From Streptomyces griseoviridis (GTDB lineage: Bacteria > Actinomycetota > Actinomycetes > Streptomycetales > Streptomycetaceae), in NCBI GenBank assembly GCA_014649155.1, contig BMSM01000005.1, forward strand, positions 124,001-188,000: a DNA stretch of 64,000 nt, written 5' to 3'. Shown here one piece after another: positions 15,540-25,290 of this stretch. The position numbers and the translations under genes are program-made. Under the pieces are notes generated by a model. The model did no database searches and was not told the origin of the DNA. It saw only the letters and a list, made by a program, of their open reading frames with translations. How positions within the stretch are numbered: the first letter of the stretch is position 1; the number at the start of each line of letters is the position of its first letter.

Positions 15540-17360
15540 ATGTCTCACCTCCGCGCCCCGGCCGCGCGCGCCGACCGCCGTGAAGGCGGTCGGCACGGCC
15601 GGCCGGCCGCCCGCACCGAGCCCGCGCTGCCCGAGACCCCGATACGGTCGCAGCTGCTGCGGCTCGCCGTGCTGCCGCCCGTCGCGGTCGCCCTCGGCGC
15701 GTCCGCGGCCGTCCTGTTCACCGTCCGGTCCTCCGGCGCCCGCCCGGCCCCCGCCCTCTGGGCGGTCCTGGCCGGGGCGGCCTCGGTGACCGTGGCCGCC
15801 GTCGTCATCGCCGGCGTCGCCGCCGACCGCGCGGCCCGCACCGTGGGCGAACGGCTCGGCGCGCTGCGCCGCGCCACCGCCCGCGGCGAGGCCGAACTGC
15901 GCGACCTGGTCGACACGTTGCGGCGCGGCGAGACCCCGCCCGCGCGCAAGCCGCGCGGCGGACCGCCGGACGACGCCGACGACTTCGAGCTGCTCGCCGC
16001 CGACCTCTCCCGCGCCCACGAGGGCGCCGTCACCGCCGTGGTCCGGGCCGCCCGGCTCTCCAGCCAGGCGGGCAGCGAACAGAAACTGGAGGTCTTCGTC
16101 AACCTGGCCCGGCGCCTGCAGTCCCTGGTGCACCGGGAGATCTCCCTCCTCGACGAGCTGGAGAACGAGCAGGAGGACCCGGACCTGCTCAAGGGCCTCT
16201 TCCACGTCGACCACCTCGCCACCCGCATCCGCCGCCACGCCGAGAACCTCGCCGTGCTCGGCGGCGCCGTCTCCCGCCGCCAGTGGAGCAACCCCGTCCC
16301 CATGACCGAGGTGCTGCGCTCGGCCATCGCCGAGGTCGAGCAGTACTCACGGGTCCGGCTGGTCCCGCCCGTCGACGGCACGCTGCGCGGCCACGCCGTC
16401 GCCGACGTCATCCACCTGCTGGCCGAACTCGTGGAGAACGCCACGGTCTTCTCCGCCCCCGACACCCAGGTGCTGCTGCGCGCCGACCTGGTCACCGCCG
16501 GGCTCGCCGTCGAGGTCGAGGACCGCGGGCTCGGCATGCCGGTGACCGAACAGCAGCGGATGAACGCCCTGCTCGCCGACCCCGACCAGGTCAACGTCGC
16601 CCGGCTGCTCGCGGACGGCCGCATCGGACTCTTCGTCGTCTCCCAGCTCGCCAAGCGGCACGGCATCGGCGTCCGCCTCCAGACCAACATCTACGGCGGT
16701 GTCCAGGCCGTCCTGATCGTGCCGCAGGCCCTGCTGGGCACGGCACCGGACACCGCGGCGGCCCCGGCGCCGGCCGGTTCCACCGGCCCCACCGCTCCCG
16801 CCGGCGGTGACCTCTCCGCCGTACCGGCGCGGCCCGCCACCGGCCCGGCGCCCCCGCCGTCCCCGGCGGCCCCGCCCGTGCCCCGGGCCGATCCGGCCGC
16901 CCGCCCCGGCGCCCCCGACCCGCTGCCCGTGCGCGGTGCCCACCGGGCGTCCCGGCCCCCCATCGCCGAGGCGGTGCCCGGCATCCGCCCCGACGACCGG
17001 CACCTGGTCGCCGAGCACACCGCCGAGCCGCCCGTCCCGCGCCACGGCGCCGTGCGCGGCACCATGGAGAAGCCGGGACTGCCCCGCCGCCGCTCCCAGG
17101 AGCACCTGGTGCCGCAACTGCGCGAGCAGCCCGCGCCCCGCCAGGACACCGACCGGCCCGTCGGCCACGACCCCGGCCTGATGGCCGCCTTCCAGCGCGG
17201 CGTCGGCCTCGCCGAGGCCCAGCAGCTTCTCGAACAGGACGCCGGCCCGCCGCCCCGCCCGCCCGAGGGCACCGGGAACGTGATCCGTATGACCGAGGCC
17301 CGGTCCGCGCACCCGCCCACGCTCCCGCGGCGGCCCGACGGGCGCGCGCCGGCCGGATGA
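15540..17360 (+). CDS. cvnA: Conservon sensor-kinase-like protein CvnA
   Basis: 606 residues. Two membrane helices (~42-65 and ~74-96) are followed by a linker, a dimerisation region (RRLQSLVHREISLLDELEN), and a HATPase_c domain with N-box ELVENATVFS (~295) and G-box EDRGLGMP (~326). The C-terminal 200 residues are Pro/Ala-rich and disordered. CvnA proteins lack a classical phosphoacceptor partner and act with CvnB-D as a membrane complex resembling eukaryotic G-protein sensing. First gene of the operon. Confidence 0.93.
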   Translation: MSHLRAPAARADRREGGRHGRPAARTEPALPETPIRSQLLRLAVLPPVAVALGASAAVLFTVRSSGARPAPALWAVLAGAASVTVAAVVIAGVAADRAARTVGERLGALRRATARGEAELRDLVDTLRRGETPPARKPRGGPPDDADDFELLAADLSRAHEGAVTAVVRAARLSSQAGSEQKLEVFVNLARRLQSLVHREISLLDELENEQEDPDLLKGLFHVDHLATRIRRHAENLAVLGGAVSRRQWSNPVPMTEVLRSAIAEVEQYSRVRLVPPVDGTLRGHAVADVIHLLAELVENATVFSAPDTQVLLRADLVTAGLAVEVEDRGLGMPVTEQQRMNALLADPDQVNVARLLADGRIGLFVVSQLAKRHGIGVRLQTNIYGGVQAVLIVPQALLGTAPDTAAAPAPAGSTGPTAPAGGDLSAVPARPATGPAPPPSPAAPPVPRADPAARPGAPDPLPVRGAHRASRPPIAEAVPGIRPDDRHLVAEHTAEPPVPRHGAVRGTMEKPGLPRRRSQEHLVPQLREQPAPRQDTDRPVGHDPGLMAAFQRGVGLAEAQQLLEQDAGPPPRPPEGTGNVIRMTEARSAHPPTLPRRPDGRAPAG

Positions 17361-17434
17361 CCAGCCCTTTCCCCGCCCCAGCCCCCACCTTCCGCGCTTT
17401 TGCCGACCTTCGTACCCCAAGGAGTCGATCCACC

Positions 17435-17878
17435 ATGGCGAGCGACGCGCCCACCGGTCAGGTATCCGATCTCGACTGGTTGATGAGCGGCCTCGTGCAG
17501 CGGGTGCCGCACACCTCCAGCGCGGTGCTGCTGTCCTGCGACGGACTGGTCAAGTCCGTGCACGGCCTCGACGCCGACAGCGCCGACCACATGGCCGCGC
17601 TGGCCTCCGGCCTCTACTCCCTCGGCCGCAGCGCCGGGGTCCGCTTCGGCGACAGCGGCGACGTCCGGCAGGTCGTGGTCGAACTCGACTCGACGCTGCT
17701 GTTCGTCACCACCGCGGGCTCCGGCACCTGCCTCGCCGTGCTGGCCGGCCGCGAGGCCGACGCGGCGGTCCTCGGCTACGAGATGGCGATGCTCGTCAAG
17801 AGTGTCCGCCCCTACCTGGTCACCGCGCCCCGGCAGCACACCGCCGGGTCCCCGGCCGCCCCGGCGATGAGGCCTTGA
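17435..17878 (+). CDS. cvnB: Conservon roadblock/LC7 protein CvnB
   Basis: 147 residues. The roadblock fold is seen in DLDWLMSGLVQRVPHTSSAV and LLSCDGLVKS, ADHMAALASGLYSLG. The start at 17435 is chosen because AAGGAG lies at 17419-17424 and the family's N-terminus begins there; an in-frame ATG at 17357 overlaps the cvnA stop and cannot be excluded. CvnB is thought to regulate the GTPase CvnD like a roadblock-type GAP/scaffold. Confidence 0.93.
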   Translation: MASDAPTGQVSDLDWLMSGLVQRVPHTSSAVLLSCDGLVKSVHGLDADSADHMAALASGLYSLGRSAGVRFGDSGDVRQVVVELDSTLLFVTTAGSGTCLAVLAGREADAAVLGYEMAMLVKSVRPYLVTAPRQHTAGSPAAPAMRP

Positions 17879-17880
17879 GC

Positions 17881-18255
17881 GTGGCGGCGGCCGGCGACGG
17901 GCCGTGGCTGGACGACGCGGCCGGACGCCTCGTGCGCCCCTTCACGGTCAGCAACGGCCGCACCCGGCCCACCGTCGCCCTCGACCTCATGTCGCAGGTG
18001 ATGACCACCGGGGTCACCCCCCTCGGCCATCTCGGTCCGGAGCACACCCAGGTCCTCGACCTGTGCCGGGCCCCCGTCCCGGTCGCCGAGGTGGCCGGCC
18101 AGCTGAGGCTGCCGGTGGCGGTGGCCAAGGTGCTGCTGTCGGACCTCGTCGACTGCGGCGCGCTGACCACCAAGCCACCCGCCGCGTTCCACCACCACCC
18201 CACGGACCGGGCCCTTCTGGAGGCAGTGCTCGATGGACTACGACGACAGCTCTGA
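17881..18255 (+). CDS. cvnC: Conservon DUF742 protein CvnC
   Basis: 124 residues. DUF742 hallmarks: RLVRPFTVSNGRTRP, and the C-terminal winged-helix part EVAGQLRLPVAVAKVLLSDL followed by CGAL. The GTG at 17881 is preferred over TTG 17875 because GATGAGG lies at a proper distance. It overlaps cvnD by 23 bases. It probably links the roadblock protein to signalling or DNA. Confidence 0.92.
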   Translation: MAAAGDGPWLDDAAGRLVRPFTVSNGRTRPTVALDLMSQVMTTGVTPLGHLGPEHTQVLDLCRAPVPVAEVAGQLRLPVAVAKVLLSDLVDCGALTTKPPAAFHHHPTDRALLEAVLDGLRRQL

Positions 18256-18859
18256 GTACGACGCGTCCGCCGCCGACCCGTTCCCCACCGCACTGAAGAT
18301 CCTGGTGGCGGGCGGATTCGGGGTGGGCAAGACCACCTTCGTCGGCGCGGTCAGCGAGATCGCGCCGCTCAGCACCGAGGAGTTGCTCACCACGGTCAGC
18401 GCCGCGACCGACAGCCTCGACGGGATCGAGAACAAACTTGAGACCACCGTGGCCATGGACTTCGGCCGCATCACCCTCGACGCGCGGCACGTGCTGTACC
18501 TGTTCGGCACCCCCGGCCAGGAGCGGTTCTGGTTCATGTGGGACGAACTGTGCGAGGGCGCGCTCGGCGCGGTCGTCCTCGCCGACACCCGCCGCCTGGA
18601 GGAGTCCTTCGCCGCCATCGACTTCTTCGAACAGCGCGGACTGGCCTTCATCGTCGCCGTCAACGAGTTCGACGGCGCCCACCGCTACGACACCGAGGAG
18701 GTACGCATCGCCATCGACCTGCCCGAGGAGGTCCCCATCGTGCGCTGCGACGCCCGCATCTCCAGCTCCGGCGTGCAGACCCTGCTCACCCTCGTACGCC
18801 ACCTCCTCGCCCACACGCCGGCGCCCGCCACGGGACACGGCGCCGGAGCCCGCCCGTGA
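18233..18859 (+). CDS. cvnD: Conservon small GTPase CvnD
   Basis: 208 residues. G1 P-loop [10 protein letters not shown] (~27-36), G3 region [13 protein letters not shown], and G4-like VAVNEFDG (NxxD variant). These are Ras/Arf-like bacterial GTPases of the conservon. The start overlaps cvnC and the stop overlaps the next gene, so the operon is tightly coupled. Confidence 0.93.
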   Translation: MDYDDSSEYDASAADPFPTALKILVAGGFGVGKTTFVGAVSEIAPLSTEELLTTVSAATDSLDGIENKLETTVAMDFGRITLDARHVLYLFGTPGQERFWFMWDELCEGALGAVVLADTRRLEESFAAIDFFEQRGLAFIVAVNEFDGAHRYDTEEVRIAIDLPEEVPIVRCDARISSSGVQTLLTLVRHLLAHTPAPATGHGAGARP

Positions 18860-19425
18860 GCTACGACCCGCCGCGCCCGGCCGGACGCCTGCTGCTCACC
18901 CCCGAGGACCGGGAGGCGCCCGAGCGGGTCCGGCGGCTGCGGCAGCTCGGCGTCGGCCGGCACCCCGACCCCGCCCTGGACGCCTTCGCGGACCGGATCG
19001 CCGACATGGCCCGTACGCCGTACGCCATGGTCAACTTCCTGGTGGAGAACGGGCAGGTGTTCGCCGGGCTGCACGCCCCGCGGACGCCGCCGGCCGGTGC
19101 CGGCACCACGCCCGGCTTCGCCCGGTTCCAGCCCCGCGACCACGGCTTCTGCCCCCATGTCGCGGCCCGCCGGCGGGCACTGGCCCTGGAGGACGTCCGC
19201 GACTACCCCCGGTTCGCGGGCAACCCGGTCGTCGACACGTACGGCATCCGCTCCTATCTCGGCGCGCCGCTCATCGACAGCACGGGCACCGTGCTGGGCG
19301 CGGTGAGCGCCGCCGACGTCACACCCAGACCGTGGGGCAGGGCCGGGCTGGAGACCATCAAGGCGACGGCGGCGGAGCTGATGCGCCGTATCGAGCGGAG
19401 CGCGGACGACGGCCTGCCGCTCTGA
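18856..19425 (+). CDS. GAF-domain protein linked to conservon
   Basis: 189 residues. A single GAF domain covers ~30-180: [60 protein letters not shown]. The GTG start overlaps the cvnD stop by four bases. In several Streptomyces conservons a fifth gene of this kind (or a P450) completes the operon. It may bind a small ligand or act with CvnA-D; the ligand is unknown. Confidence 0.88.
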   Translation: MSYDPPRPAGRLLLTPEDREAPERVRRLRQLGVGRHPDPALDAFADRIADMARTPYAMVNFLVENGQVFAGLHAPRTPPAGAGTTPGFARFQPRDHGFCPHVAARRRALALEDVRDYPRFAGNPVVDTYGIRSYLGAPLIDSTGTVLGAVSAADVTPRPWGRAGLETIKATAAELMRRIERSADDGLPL

Positions 19426-19595
19426 CGCGCCGGCCGCAGCGGGCGGCGTGCAGGAAAGCTGCGGAGCCGGTTAAGAAAACCTCGATGGACGCCCGCGGCG
19501 CGGTGGGGCAGATTGCTGTGCGATCCCCTCATCTCCCCGGACGCGGGCCGCCTCGGCGTGCCCGGTGCCGGGCCGCACCGTCAGGAGCAGTGGCG

Positions 19596-20624
19596 TTGAA
19601 GGCGCTGGTCAAGGAGAAGGCGGAGCCCGGTCTGTGGCTCACGGACGTGCCGGAGCCCGTCGTCGGACCCGGTGACGTCCTCATCAAGGTGCTGCGCACC
19701 GGCATCTGCGGCACCGACCTGCACATCCGGAACTGGGACGGCTGGGCCCAGGGCGCGGTGCGCGCCCCGCTGGTCCTCGGGCACGAGTTCGCGGGCGAGG
19801 TCGTGGAGACCGGCCGGGACGTCACCGACATCGCGGCCGGCGACCTGGTGAGCGGCGAGGGCCACCTGGTGTGCGGGAAGTGCCGCAACTGCCTGGCCGG
19901 GCGGCGCCACCTGTGCCGGTCCACGGTGGGGCTCGGGGTGGGCCGGGACGGGGCGTTCGCGGAGTACGTGGCGCTGCCCGCGGCCAATGTGTGGGTGCAC
20001 CGCGTCCCCGTCGACCTCGACGTGGCGGCGATCTTCGACCCGTTCGGCAACGCCGTGCACACCGCCCTGTCCTTCCCGCTGGTCGGCGAGGACGTCCTGG
20101 TCACCGGTGCCGGACCGATCGGCCTGATGGCCACCGCCGTCGCCCGGCACGCCGGCGCCCGCCATGTGATGGTCACCGACGTCAGCGCGGAGCGGCTCGA
20201 CCTGGCCCGGAAACTCGGCGCGAGCCTCGCCCTCGACGTCTCCGGCGCGACCGTCGCGGACGGACAGCGGGAACTGGGCCTGCGCGAGGGCTTCGACATC
20301 GGCTTGGAGATGTCCGGCCGTCCCGAGGCGCTGCGCGACATGCTCGCCAACATGACCCACGGCGGCCGGATCGCCATGCTCGGCCTGCCTGCCGAGGAAT
20401 TCGCCGTCGACTGGGCCCGGATCGTCACCTCGATGATCACCATCAAGGGCATCTACGGCCGCGAGATGTTCGAAACCTGGTACGCCATGTCGGTGCTGCT
20501 GGAGGGCGGCCTCGACCTCACGCCGGTGATCACCGGCCGCTACAGCCATGACGACTACGAGGCGGCGTTCGCCGACGCGGCGAGCGGCCGCGGCGGCAAG
20601 GTCGTCCTCGACTGGACCCGCTGA
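19596..20624 (+). CDS. tdh: L-threonine 3-dehydrogenase
   Basis: 342 residues, matching the family length. TTG 19596 is chosen because the product then starts [20 protein letters not shown] as in known Tdh, with AGGAG eight bases upstream. Catalytic zinc ligands are seen in GICGTDLHI and GHEFAGEV; structural zinc Cys in [18 protein letters not shown]-binding GAGPIGLMA. It oxidises threonine to 2-amino-3-ketobutyrate, the substrate of the next gene product. Confidence 0.94.
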   Translation: MKALVKEKAEPGLWLTDVPEPVVGPGDVLIKVLRTGICGTDLHIRNWDGWAQGAVRAPLVLGHEFAGEVVETGRDVTDIAAGDLVSGEGHLVCGKCRNCLAGRRHLCRSTVGLGVGRDGAFAEYVALPAANVWVHRVPVDLDVAAIFDPFGNAVHTALSFPLVGEDVLVTGAGPIGLMATAVARHAGARHVMVTDVSAERLDLARKLGASLALDVSGATVADGQRELGLREGFDIGLEMSGRPEALRDMLANMTHGGRIAMLGLPAEEFAVDWARIVTSMITIKGIYGREMFETWYAMSVLLEGGLDLTPVITGRYSHDDYEAAFADAASGRGGKVVLDWTR

Positions 20625-20637
20625 GGAGCCCCTGACC

Positions 20638-21831
20638 ATGTTCGACTCCGTGCGCGACGACCTGCGCGCCACCCTCGACGAGATCCGCGCCGCCGGACTG
20701 CACAAGCCCGAGCGGGTGCTCGGCACCCCCCAGTCGGCCACCGTGGAGGTCACCGCCGGCGGACGCCCCGGCGAGGTCCTCAACTTCTGCGCCAACAACT
20801 ACCTCGGTCTCGCCGACCACCCCGAGGTGACCGCCGCCGCCCACCGCGCCCTGGACCGCTGGGGCTACGGCATGGCCTCCGTCCGCTTCATCTGCGGCAC
20901 CCAGGAGGTCCACAAGGAACTGGAGGCCCGCCTCTCGGCGTTCCTCGGCCAGGAGGACACGATCCTCTACTCCTCCTGCTTCGACGCCAACGGAGGCGTC
21001 TTCGAGACGCTCCTCGGACCCGAGGACGCGGTGATCTCCGACGCCCTCAACCACGCCTCCATCATCGACGGCATCCGCCTGTCCAAGGCCCGCCGCCTGC
21101 GCTACGCCAACCGCGACCTCACCGAGCTGGAGGCCCGGCTGAAGGAGGCGTCCGGCGCCCGCCGGCGCCTGATCGTCACCGACGGCGTCTTCTCCATGGA
21201 CGGCTACGTCGCCCCGCTCGCGGAGATCTGCGACCTCGCCGACCGCTACGACGCGATGGTCATGGTCGACGACTCGCACGCCGTCGGCTTCGTCGGCCCC
21301 GGCGGACGCGGCACCCCCGAGCTGCACGGCGTCATGGACCGCGTGGACATCCTCACCGGCACCCTCGGCAAGGCCCTCGGCGGCGCCTCCGGCGGCTATG
21401 TCGCCGCCCGCGCCGAGATCGTCGCCCTGCTGCGCCAGCGCTCCCGCCCCTACCTGTTCTCCAACACCCTCGCCCCGGTCATCGCCGCCGCCTCGCTCAC
21501 CGTCCTCGACCTCCTGGAGTCCGCCGACGACCTGCGCGTCCGCCTCACCGAGAACACCGCCCGCTTCCGCCGCCGGATGACCGAGGAGGGCTTCGACATC
21601 CTCCCCGGCGACCACCCCATCGCACCGGTGATGATCGGCGACGCGGCACGGGCCGGACGGCTGGCCGAACTGCTGCTGGACCGCGGCGTGTACGTGATCG
21701 GCTTCTCCTACCCCGTCGTCCCGGAAGGACAGGCCCGCATCCGCGTCCAGCTCTCCGCCGCGCACTCCGCCGAGGACGTCGACCGCGCGGTGGACGCCTT
21801 CGTGGCGGCACGGGCGGAACTGGACGCCTGA
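20638..21831 (+). CDS. kbl: 2-amino-3-ketobutyrate CoA ligase (glycine C-acetyltransferase)
   Basis: 397 residues. PLP-binding Lys in [15 protein letters not shown], with [11 protein letters not shown] and [15 protein letters not shown] typical of Kbl. It cleaves 2-amino-3-ketobutyrate with CoA to glycine and acetyl-CoA. It follows tdh by 13 bases with GAGGAG inside the gap, so the two form the standard threonine degradation operon. Confidence 0.95.
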   Translation: MFDSVRDDLRATLDEIRAAGLHKPERVLGTPQSATVEVTAGGRPGEVLNFCANNYLGLADHPEVTAAAHRALDRWGYGMASVRFICGTQEVHKELEARLSAFLGQEDTILYSSCFDANGGVFETLLGPEDAVISDALNHASIIDGIRLSKARRLRYANRDLTELEARLKEASGARRRLIVTDGVFSMDGYVAPLAEICDLADRYDAMVMVDDSHAVGFVGPGGRGTPELHGVMDRVDILTGTLGKALGGASGGYVAARAEIVALLRQRSRPYLFSNTLAPVIAAASLTVLDLLESADDLRVRLTENTARFRRRMTEEGFDILPGDHPIAPVMIGDAARAGRLAELLLDRGVYVIGFSYPVVPEGQARIRVQLSAAHSAEDVDRAVDAFVAARAELDA

Positions 21832-21853
21832 CCCGATTGCGATAATCGCCCAC

Positions 21854-22756
21854 ATGATCGAAGCGCGACGGCTGCACATCCTGAGGGCCGTGGCCGACCA
21901 CGGGACCGTGACGGCGGCGGCCGCCGCGCTCTACCTCACCCCCTCGGCGGTCTCCCAGCAGCTCGCGGCCCTGGAGCAGGAGACCGGCCACCGTCTGGTC
22001 GAGCGCGGTGCCAAAGGCGTACGGCTCACCCCGGCCGGCGAGATCCTGCTCGGCCACACCAACGCCGTCCTCGCCCAGCTGGAGCGCGCCGAGGCCGAGC
22101 TGGCCGCGTACGCCTCGGGCGAGGCCGGCACGGTCACCGTCGCCGCCTTCGCCACCGGCATCGCCCTGGTCGTCGCGCCCGCCGTGGCACGCCTCGCCGG
22201 TACCGCGCCCGGCATCCGGGTGAGGGTGCGGGACGCCGAGGGCGACGCCAGCCTGCCGATGCTCCTGGACCGGCAGGTCGAGGTGGCCGTCGCCGTGGAG
22301 TACCGGGGAGCGCCGCCCGCCGACGACCCCCGGCTGACCCACGTACCGCTCTACGCCGAGCCGTTCGACGCGGTGGTGCCGGCCGGGCACCGGCTGTGCG
22401 ACGCCACCGAGGTGCCGCTCGCGGAGCTGGCCAAGGACGCGTGGATCGGGCCGTACCCCGGCAATCCCTGTCATGACGTGGTGATGCTGGCCTGCGAGAA
22501 CGCCGGGTTCCAGCCGCGCCCCGAGCACTCCTCGGACGACTTCCGCGCGGTGGTCGCCCTCGCCTCGGCCGGGGCGGGCGTGGCCCTCGTGCCGCGCACC
22601 GCCCTGCGCGGCACGGACCTGACCGGCGTGGTCGTCCGCCCGGTCGACGGGCCCGCTCCCACCCGCCGGGTCTTCGCCGCGGTACGCCGGGGCGGGGAGG
22701 GGCATCCGCTGATCCGCCCGGTGCTGGACGCGCTGACGGCGGCGGCCCCGCGGTGA
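21854..22756 (+). CDS. LysR-family regulator
   Basis: 300 residues. N-terminal HTH ~4-62 (AAALYLTPSAVSQQLAALEQ), then the type-2 periplasmic-binding-like effector domain (~90-295). It is encoded downstream of and in the same direction as tdh-kbl, 22 bases away, so it may be co-transcribed and regulate threonine/glycine metabolism, though many LysR genes in this position control unrelated exporters. The GATTGCGATAATCGC dyad just before the start could be its own binding site. Confidence 0.9.
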   Translation: MIEARRLHILRAVADHGTVTAAAAALYLTPSAVSQQLAALEQETGHRLVERGAKGVRLTPAGEILLGHTNAVLAQLERAEAELAAYASGEAGTVTVAAFATGIALVVAPAVARLAGTAPGIRVRVRDAEGDASLPMLLDRQVEVAVAVEYRGAPPADDPRLTHVPLYAEPFDAVVPAGHRLCDATEVPLAELAKDAWIGPYPGNPCHDVVMLACENAGFQPRPEHSSDDFRAVVALASAGAGVALVPRTALRGTDLTGVVVRPVDGPAPTRRVFAAVRRGGEGHPLIRPVLDALTAAAPR

Positions 22757-22770
22757 GCGTCCCGTAACAC

Positions 22771-22813
22771 GCGTGTCTCATATCAGGGATACCGTCCCGG
22801 ATATGAGACACGC
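22771..22813 (+). promoter_or_regulatory. 43-bp palindromic operator overlapping start of XRE-cupin gene
   Basis: Arms GCGTGTCTCATATC (22771-22784) and GATATGAGACACGC (22800-22813) are perfect inverted repeats, and the 15-base centre contains a nested GGGA/TCCC pair on the same axis. The start ATG (22803) lies inside the right arm. The position fits autorepression by the encoded HTH protein and a leaderless or nearly leaderless transcript, since no ribosome site is seen. Confidence 0.85.
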
Positions 22814-23387
22814 TCCCGATGCGGAAGACCCGGACCCGGTGGATGTCCGGCTCGGTGCCCGGCTCGCCGAACTGCGGGCCGAACGCGGCTGGACCCTGGA
22901 CGACCTCGCCGAGCGCGCCGGGGTGAGCCGCTCCACCCTGTCCCGTGCCGAACGGGCCGAGACCAGTCCCACCGCCGCTCTCCTCAACCGCCTCTGCGCG
23001 GTCCACGGCCGCACCATGTCCCAGCTCCTCGGCGAGGTCGAGGCCCGCCCCGCGCCCGTGGTGCGCGCCGCCGACCAGCCGGTCTGGGAGGACCGCGCCG
23101 CCGGTTTCGTCCGCCGGTCCGTCTCGCCGCCACACGCCGGGCTGCGCGGGGAACTGGTCGAGGGCCGGCTCCCCGCCGGCGCGGACCTGGCCTACGACCG
23201 GCCGCCGGTGCCCGGCCTGGAACAGCACCTCTGGGTCCTGGAAGGCGCGCTGGAGGTGACGGCCGACGGCACCGCCCACGCCCTGGGCACCGGGGACTGC
23301 CTGCGGACGCGGGTGTGGGGGCCGACCCGGTTCCGGTGCCCCGGCCCCGGCGACGCGCGGTACGTCCTCGCGGTGGTGCTGCCGTGA
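22803..23387 (+). CDS. XRE-cupin transcriptional regulator
   Basis: 194 residues. XRE HTH at ~15-72 (TLDDLAERAGVSRSTLSRAE) and a C-terminal cupin (~110-190: LEQHLWVLEGALEVTADGTA, GDCLRTRVWGPTRFRCPGPG). The ATG at 22803 is chosen because the palindrome would otherwise be coding; a GTG at 22773 is in frame but lacks a ribosome site. The class commonly controls an adjacent acetyltransferase or amine-metabolism gene, here the overlapping GNAT. Confidence 0.9.
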   Translation: MRHAPDAEDPDPVDVRLGARLAELRAERGWTLDDLAERAGVSRSTLSRAERAETSPTAALLNRLCAVHGRTMSQLLGEVEARPAPVVRAADQPVWEDRAAGFVRRSVSPPHAGLRGELVEGRLPAGADLAYDRPPVPGLEQHLWVLEGALEVTADGTAHALGTGDCLRTRVWGPTRFRCPGPGDARYVLAVVLP

Positions 23388-23914
23388 CCGCGGCCCCGGG
23401 CGTGGTCCGCCTGGACGCGGCCCGGGTGACCGGGCACGCGGCGGAGCTGGCCGCCCTGCTGGCCGACACCGTGCACGGCGGCGCCTCGATCGGTTTCCTC
23501 GCCCCCCTCGACCGGGCCGAGGCGCTCGCCTGGTGGCGGCGGCGGGCCACCGCGGTGGCCGACGGCGGCCTCGCCGTCTGGGTGGCGTACGCGGACGGGC
23601 GGGTGGCCGGCACGGTGAGCCTCGCCCTGCCCGACCGGCCCAACAGCCGGCACCGCGCCGAACTGGTCAAGCTGATGGTGCTCCGCGAGGCCCGCGGCCG
23701 GGGTCTCGGCCGCGCCCTGCTGGCCACCGCCGAGGAGGCCGCCGCCGCGGCCGGCCTCACCCTGCTCCACCTGGACACCGAGACCGGCAGCCCCGCCGAG
23801 CGCCTCTACCGCTCCGCCGGCTGGACCCGGGCGGGCGAGATCCCCGACTACGCCGCCGACCCGGCCGGGGTACTGCGGCCGACGACGCTGTACTTCAAGC
23901 GGATCGGCGCCTGA
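23384..23914 (+). CDS. GNAT-family N-acetyltransferase
   Basis: 176 residues. Acetyl-CoA motif A is clear (LREARGRGLGRALLATAEEA) and the C-terminus has LHLDTETGSPAERLYRSAGW. The GTG start overlaps the stop of the XRE-cupin gene by four bases, making a coupled regulator-enzyme pair. The target is probably a small amine or antibiotic-like compound. Confidence 0.9.
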   Translation: MTAAPGVVRLDAARVTGHAAELAALLADTVHGGASIGFLAPLDRAEALAWWRRRATAVADGGLAVWVAYADGRVAGTVSLALPDRPNSRHRAELVKLMVLREARGRGLGRALLATAEEAAAAAGLTLLHLDTETGSPAERLYRSAGWTRAGEIPDYAADPAGVLRPTTLYFKRIGA

Positions 23915-23969
23915 CCGGCGAGGCGGGCCCGCCCGGCCGTTGTCAGTGGGCCGGGCTACGGTGCCTGCC

Positions 23970-24329
23970 ATGCCGGACGCCGAAGACGTACGCCGTATCG
24001 CCCTGTCCCTGCCGGACACCACGGAGAAGATCGCCTGGAGCATGCCCACCTTCCGGGTCGCGGGGAGGATGTTCGCCACCCTGCCGGAGGACGAGACGTC
24101 CCTCGCCGTGCGCTGTCCCAAGGAGGAGCGGGCGGAACTGGTCCTCGCCGAACCGGAGAAGTTCTGGATCGCCGGGCACGAGGCGCAGTTCGCCTGGGTG
24201 CGGGCGCGGCTCGCCGCGCTGGAGGACGAGGACGAGTTGCGGGACATCCTCGCCGACTCCTGGCGCCAGGCCGCCCCCGTCCGGCTGCTGGAGGACCACC
24301 CCCGGCTGGGCCTGCCGCCCACCGGCTGA
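23970..24329 (+). CDS. MmcQ/YjbR-family protein
   Basis: 119 residues. The family pattern is visible: VRRIALSLPDTTEKIAWSMP, TFRVAGRMFATL, LAVRCPKEERAELV and a C-terminal LADSWRQAAP. YjbR proteins adopt a double-wing fold with putative DNA-binding character; function is not established. The start at 23970 is taken because of the common MPDAEDVRR N-terminus. It is convergent with the transketolase genes, 10 bases apart. Confidence 0.88.
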   Translation: MPDAEDVRRIALSLPDTTEKIAWSMPTFRVAGRMFATLPEDETSLAVRCPKEERAELVLAEPEKFWIAGHEAQFAWVRARLAALEDEDELRDILADSWRQAAPVRLLEDHPRLGLPPTG

Positions 24330-24339
24330 CCCCACCCGC

Positions 24340-25251
24340 TCAGTGGCGCGCCGCCGCCCCGAGGAAGCCGCCGATCCGCTCCCGCAGCGAACGGGGGTCG
24401 AGCCCGTGGGCGGCGGTGTGCTCCGCCGCGGTCCCGTAGCGCCGCAGCTCGCGCCGGCCGACGCCGAGGCCCAGCACCCGGTGCGGTACCCCGGTCAGCG
24501 CGTCGTTCACCGCCGCCGTGGACGTGCCCGCGAGATACGGTTCGACCAGGACGACGTCGGCCCGCCCGGCCCCGGCGGCCCGGCGCACCGCCGCCGCGTC
24601 GAACGGCCGGACCGTCGTCGCGTACAGCACGGTGACGTCGAGTCCCTGCGTGGCGGTGAGCACGTCGTCCAGCGTCGGCCCGACGGCCACCACCACGCCG
24701 GCGCGGCCCTCGCGCACCGTACGGAACCGGGCCCCGTCCACCGGCAGCGCGTCGCCGTTCGACAGCAGCGACAGGCGTACGTACACCTTGTCGTCCCCGG
24801 CGGCGACCGCGTGCCGCAGCAGGGTCTCGGCCTCGTCCGGGTGACCGGGCACGTGCACGGTCCAGCCGTCCAGGGTGCCGAGCAGCGCCACGTCCCCCGG
24901 CGCCATGTGGGTGTAGCCGCCGGCCGGCCAGTCGTAGGAGGCGGCGGCGCTGACCAGGACCGCGCCCACGCCCTGGTGGCCGAGGTCCAGTTTGACCTGC
25001 TCGAAGGGCCGCTCCACCAGGAAGCTGGCGAAGGTGTGCACCACGGGCCGCAGCCCGGTCAGCGCCAGCCCGGCCGCGGCCCCGACGAGGAGCTGCTCCC
25101 GGATGCCGACGTTGATCACCCGGTCGGGATGGCGCCGCCCCGCCTCGGTGAAGCCGTCCGCGCCGATCTCGGCGAGCAGCACGGCGACGCGCGGGTCCCC
25201 GTCGAGCAGGCGGGTGAGCACGGGGGCGAGACGGTCCCGCATGGTGTCCAT
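24340..25251 (-). CDS. Transketolase, C-terminal subunit
   Basis: 303 residues. Pyrimidine-binding domain with VINVGIREQLLVGAAAGLAL (the Glu that activates thiamine diphosphate lies in GIREQ), FASFLVERPFEQVKLDL, and a transketolase C-terminal domain (~175-300). It pairs with the N-terminal subunit encoded just upstream. Split transketolases act in the pentose phosphate pathway or in dedicated C2-transfer steps of specialised pathways. Confidence 0.9.
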   Translation of the reverse strand: MDTMRDRLAPVLTRLLDGDPRVAVLLAEIGADGFTEAGRRHPDRVINVGIREQLLVGAAAGLALTGLRPVVHTFASFLVERPFEQVKLDLGHQGVGAVLVSAAASYDWPAGGYTHMAPGDVALLGTLDGWTVHVPGHPDEAETLLRHAVAAGDDKVYVRLSLLSNGDALPVDGARFRTVREGRAGVVVAVGPTLDDVLTATQGLDVTVLYATTVRPFDAAAVRRAAGAGRADVVLVEPYLAGTSTAAVNDALTGVPHRVLGLGVGRRELRRYGTAAEHTAAHGLDPRSLRERIGGFLGAAARH

Positions 25252-25290
25252 GAGGGTTCCTTTCGAAGGTGGGGTAAGGGGGCGGGGGCG

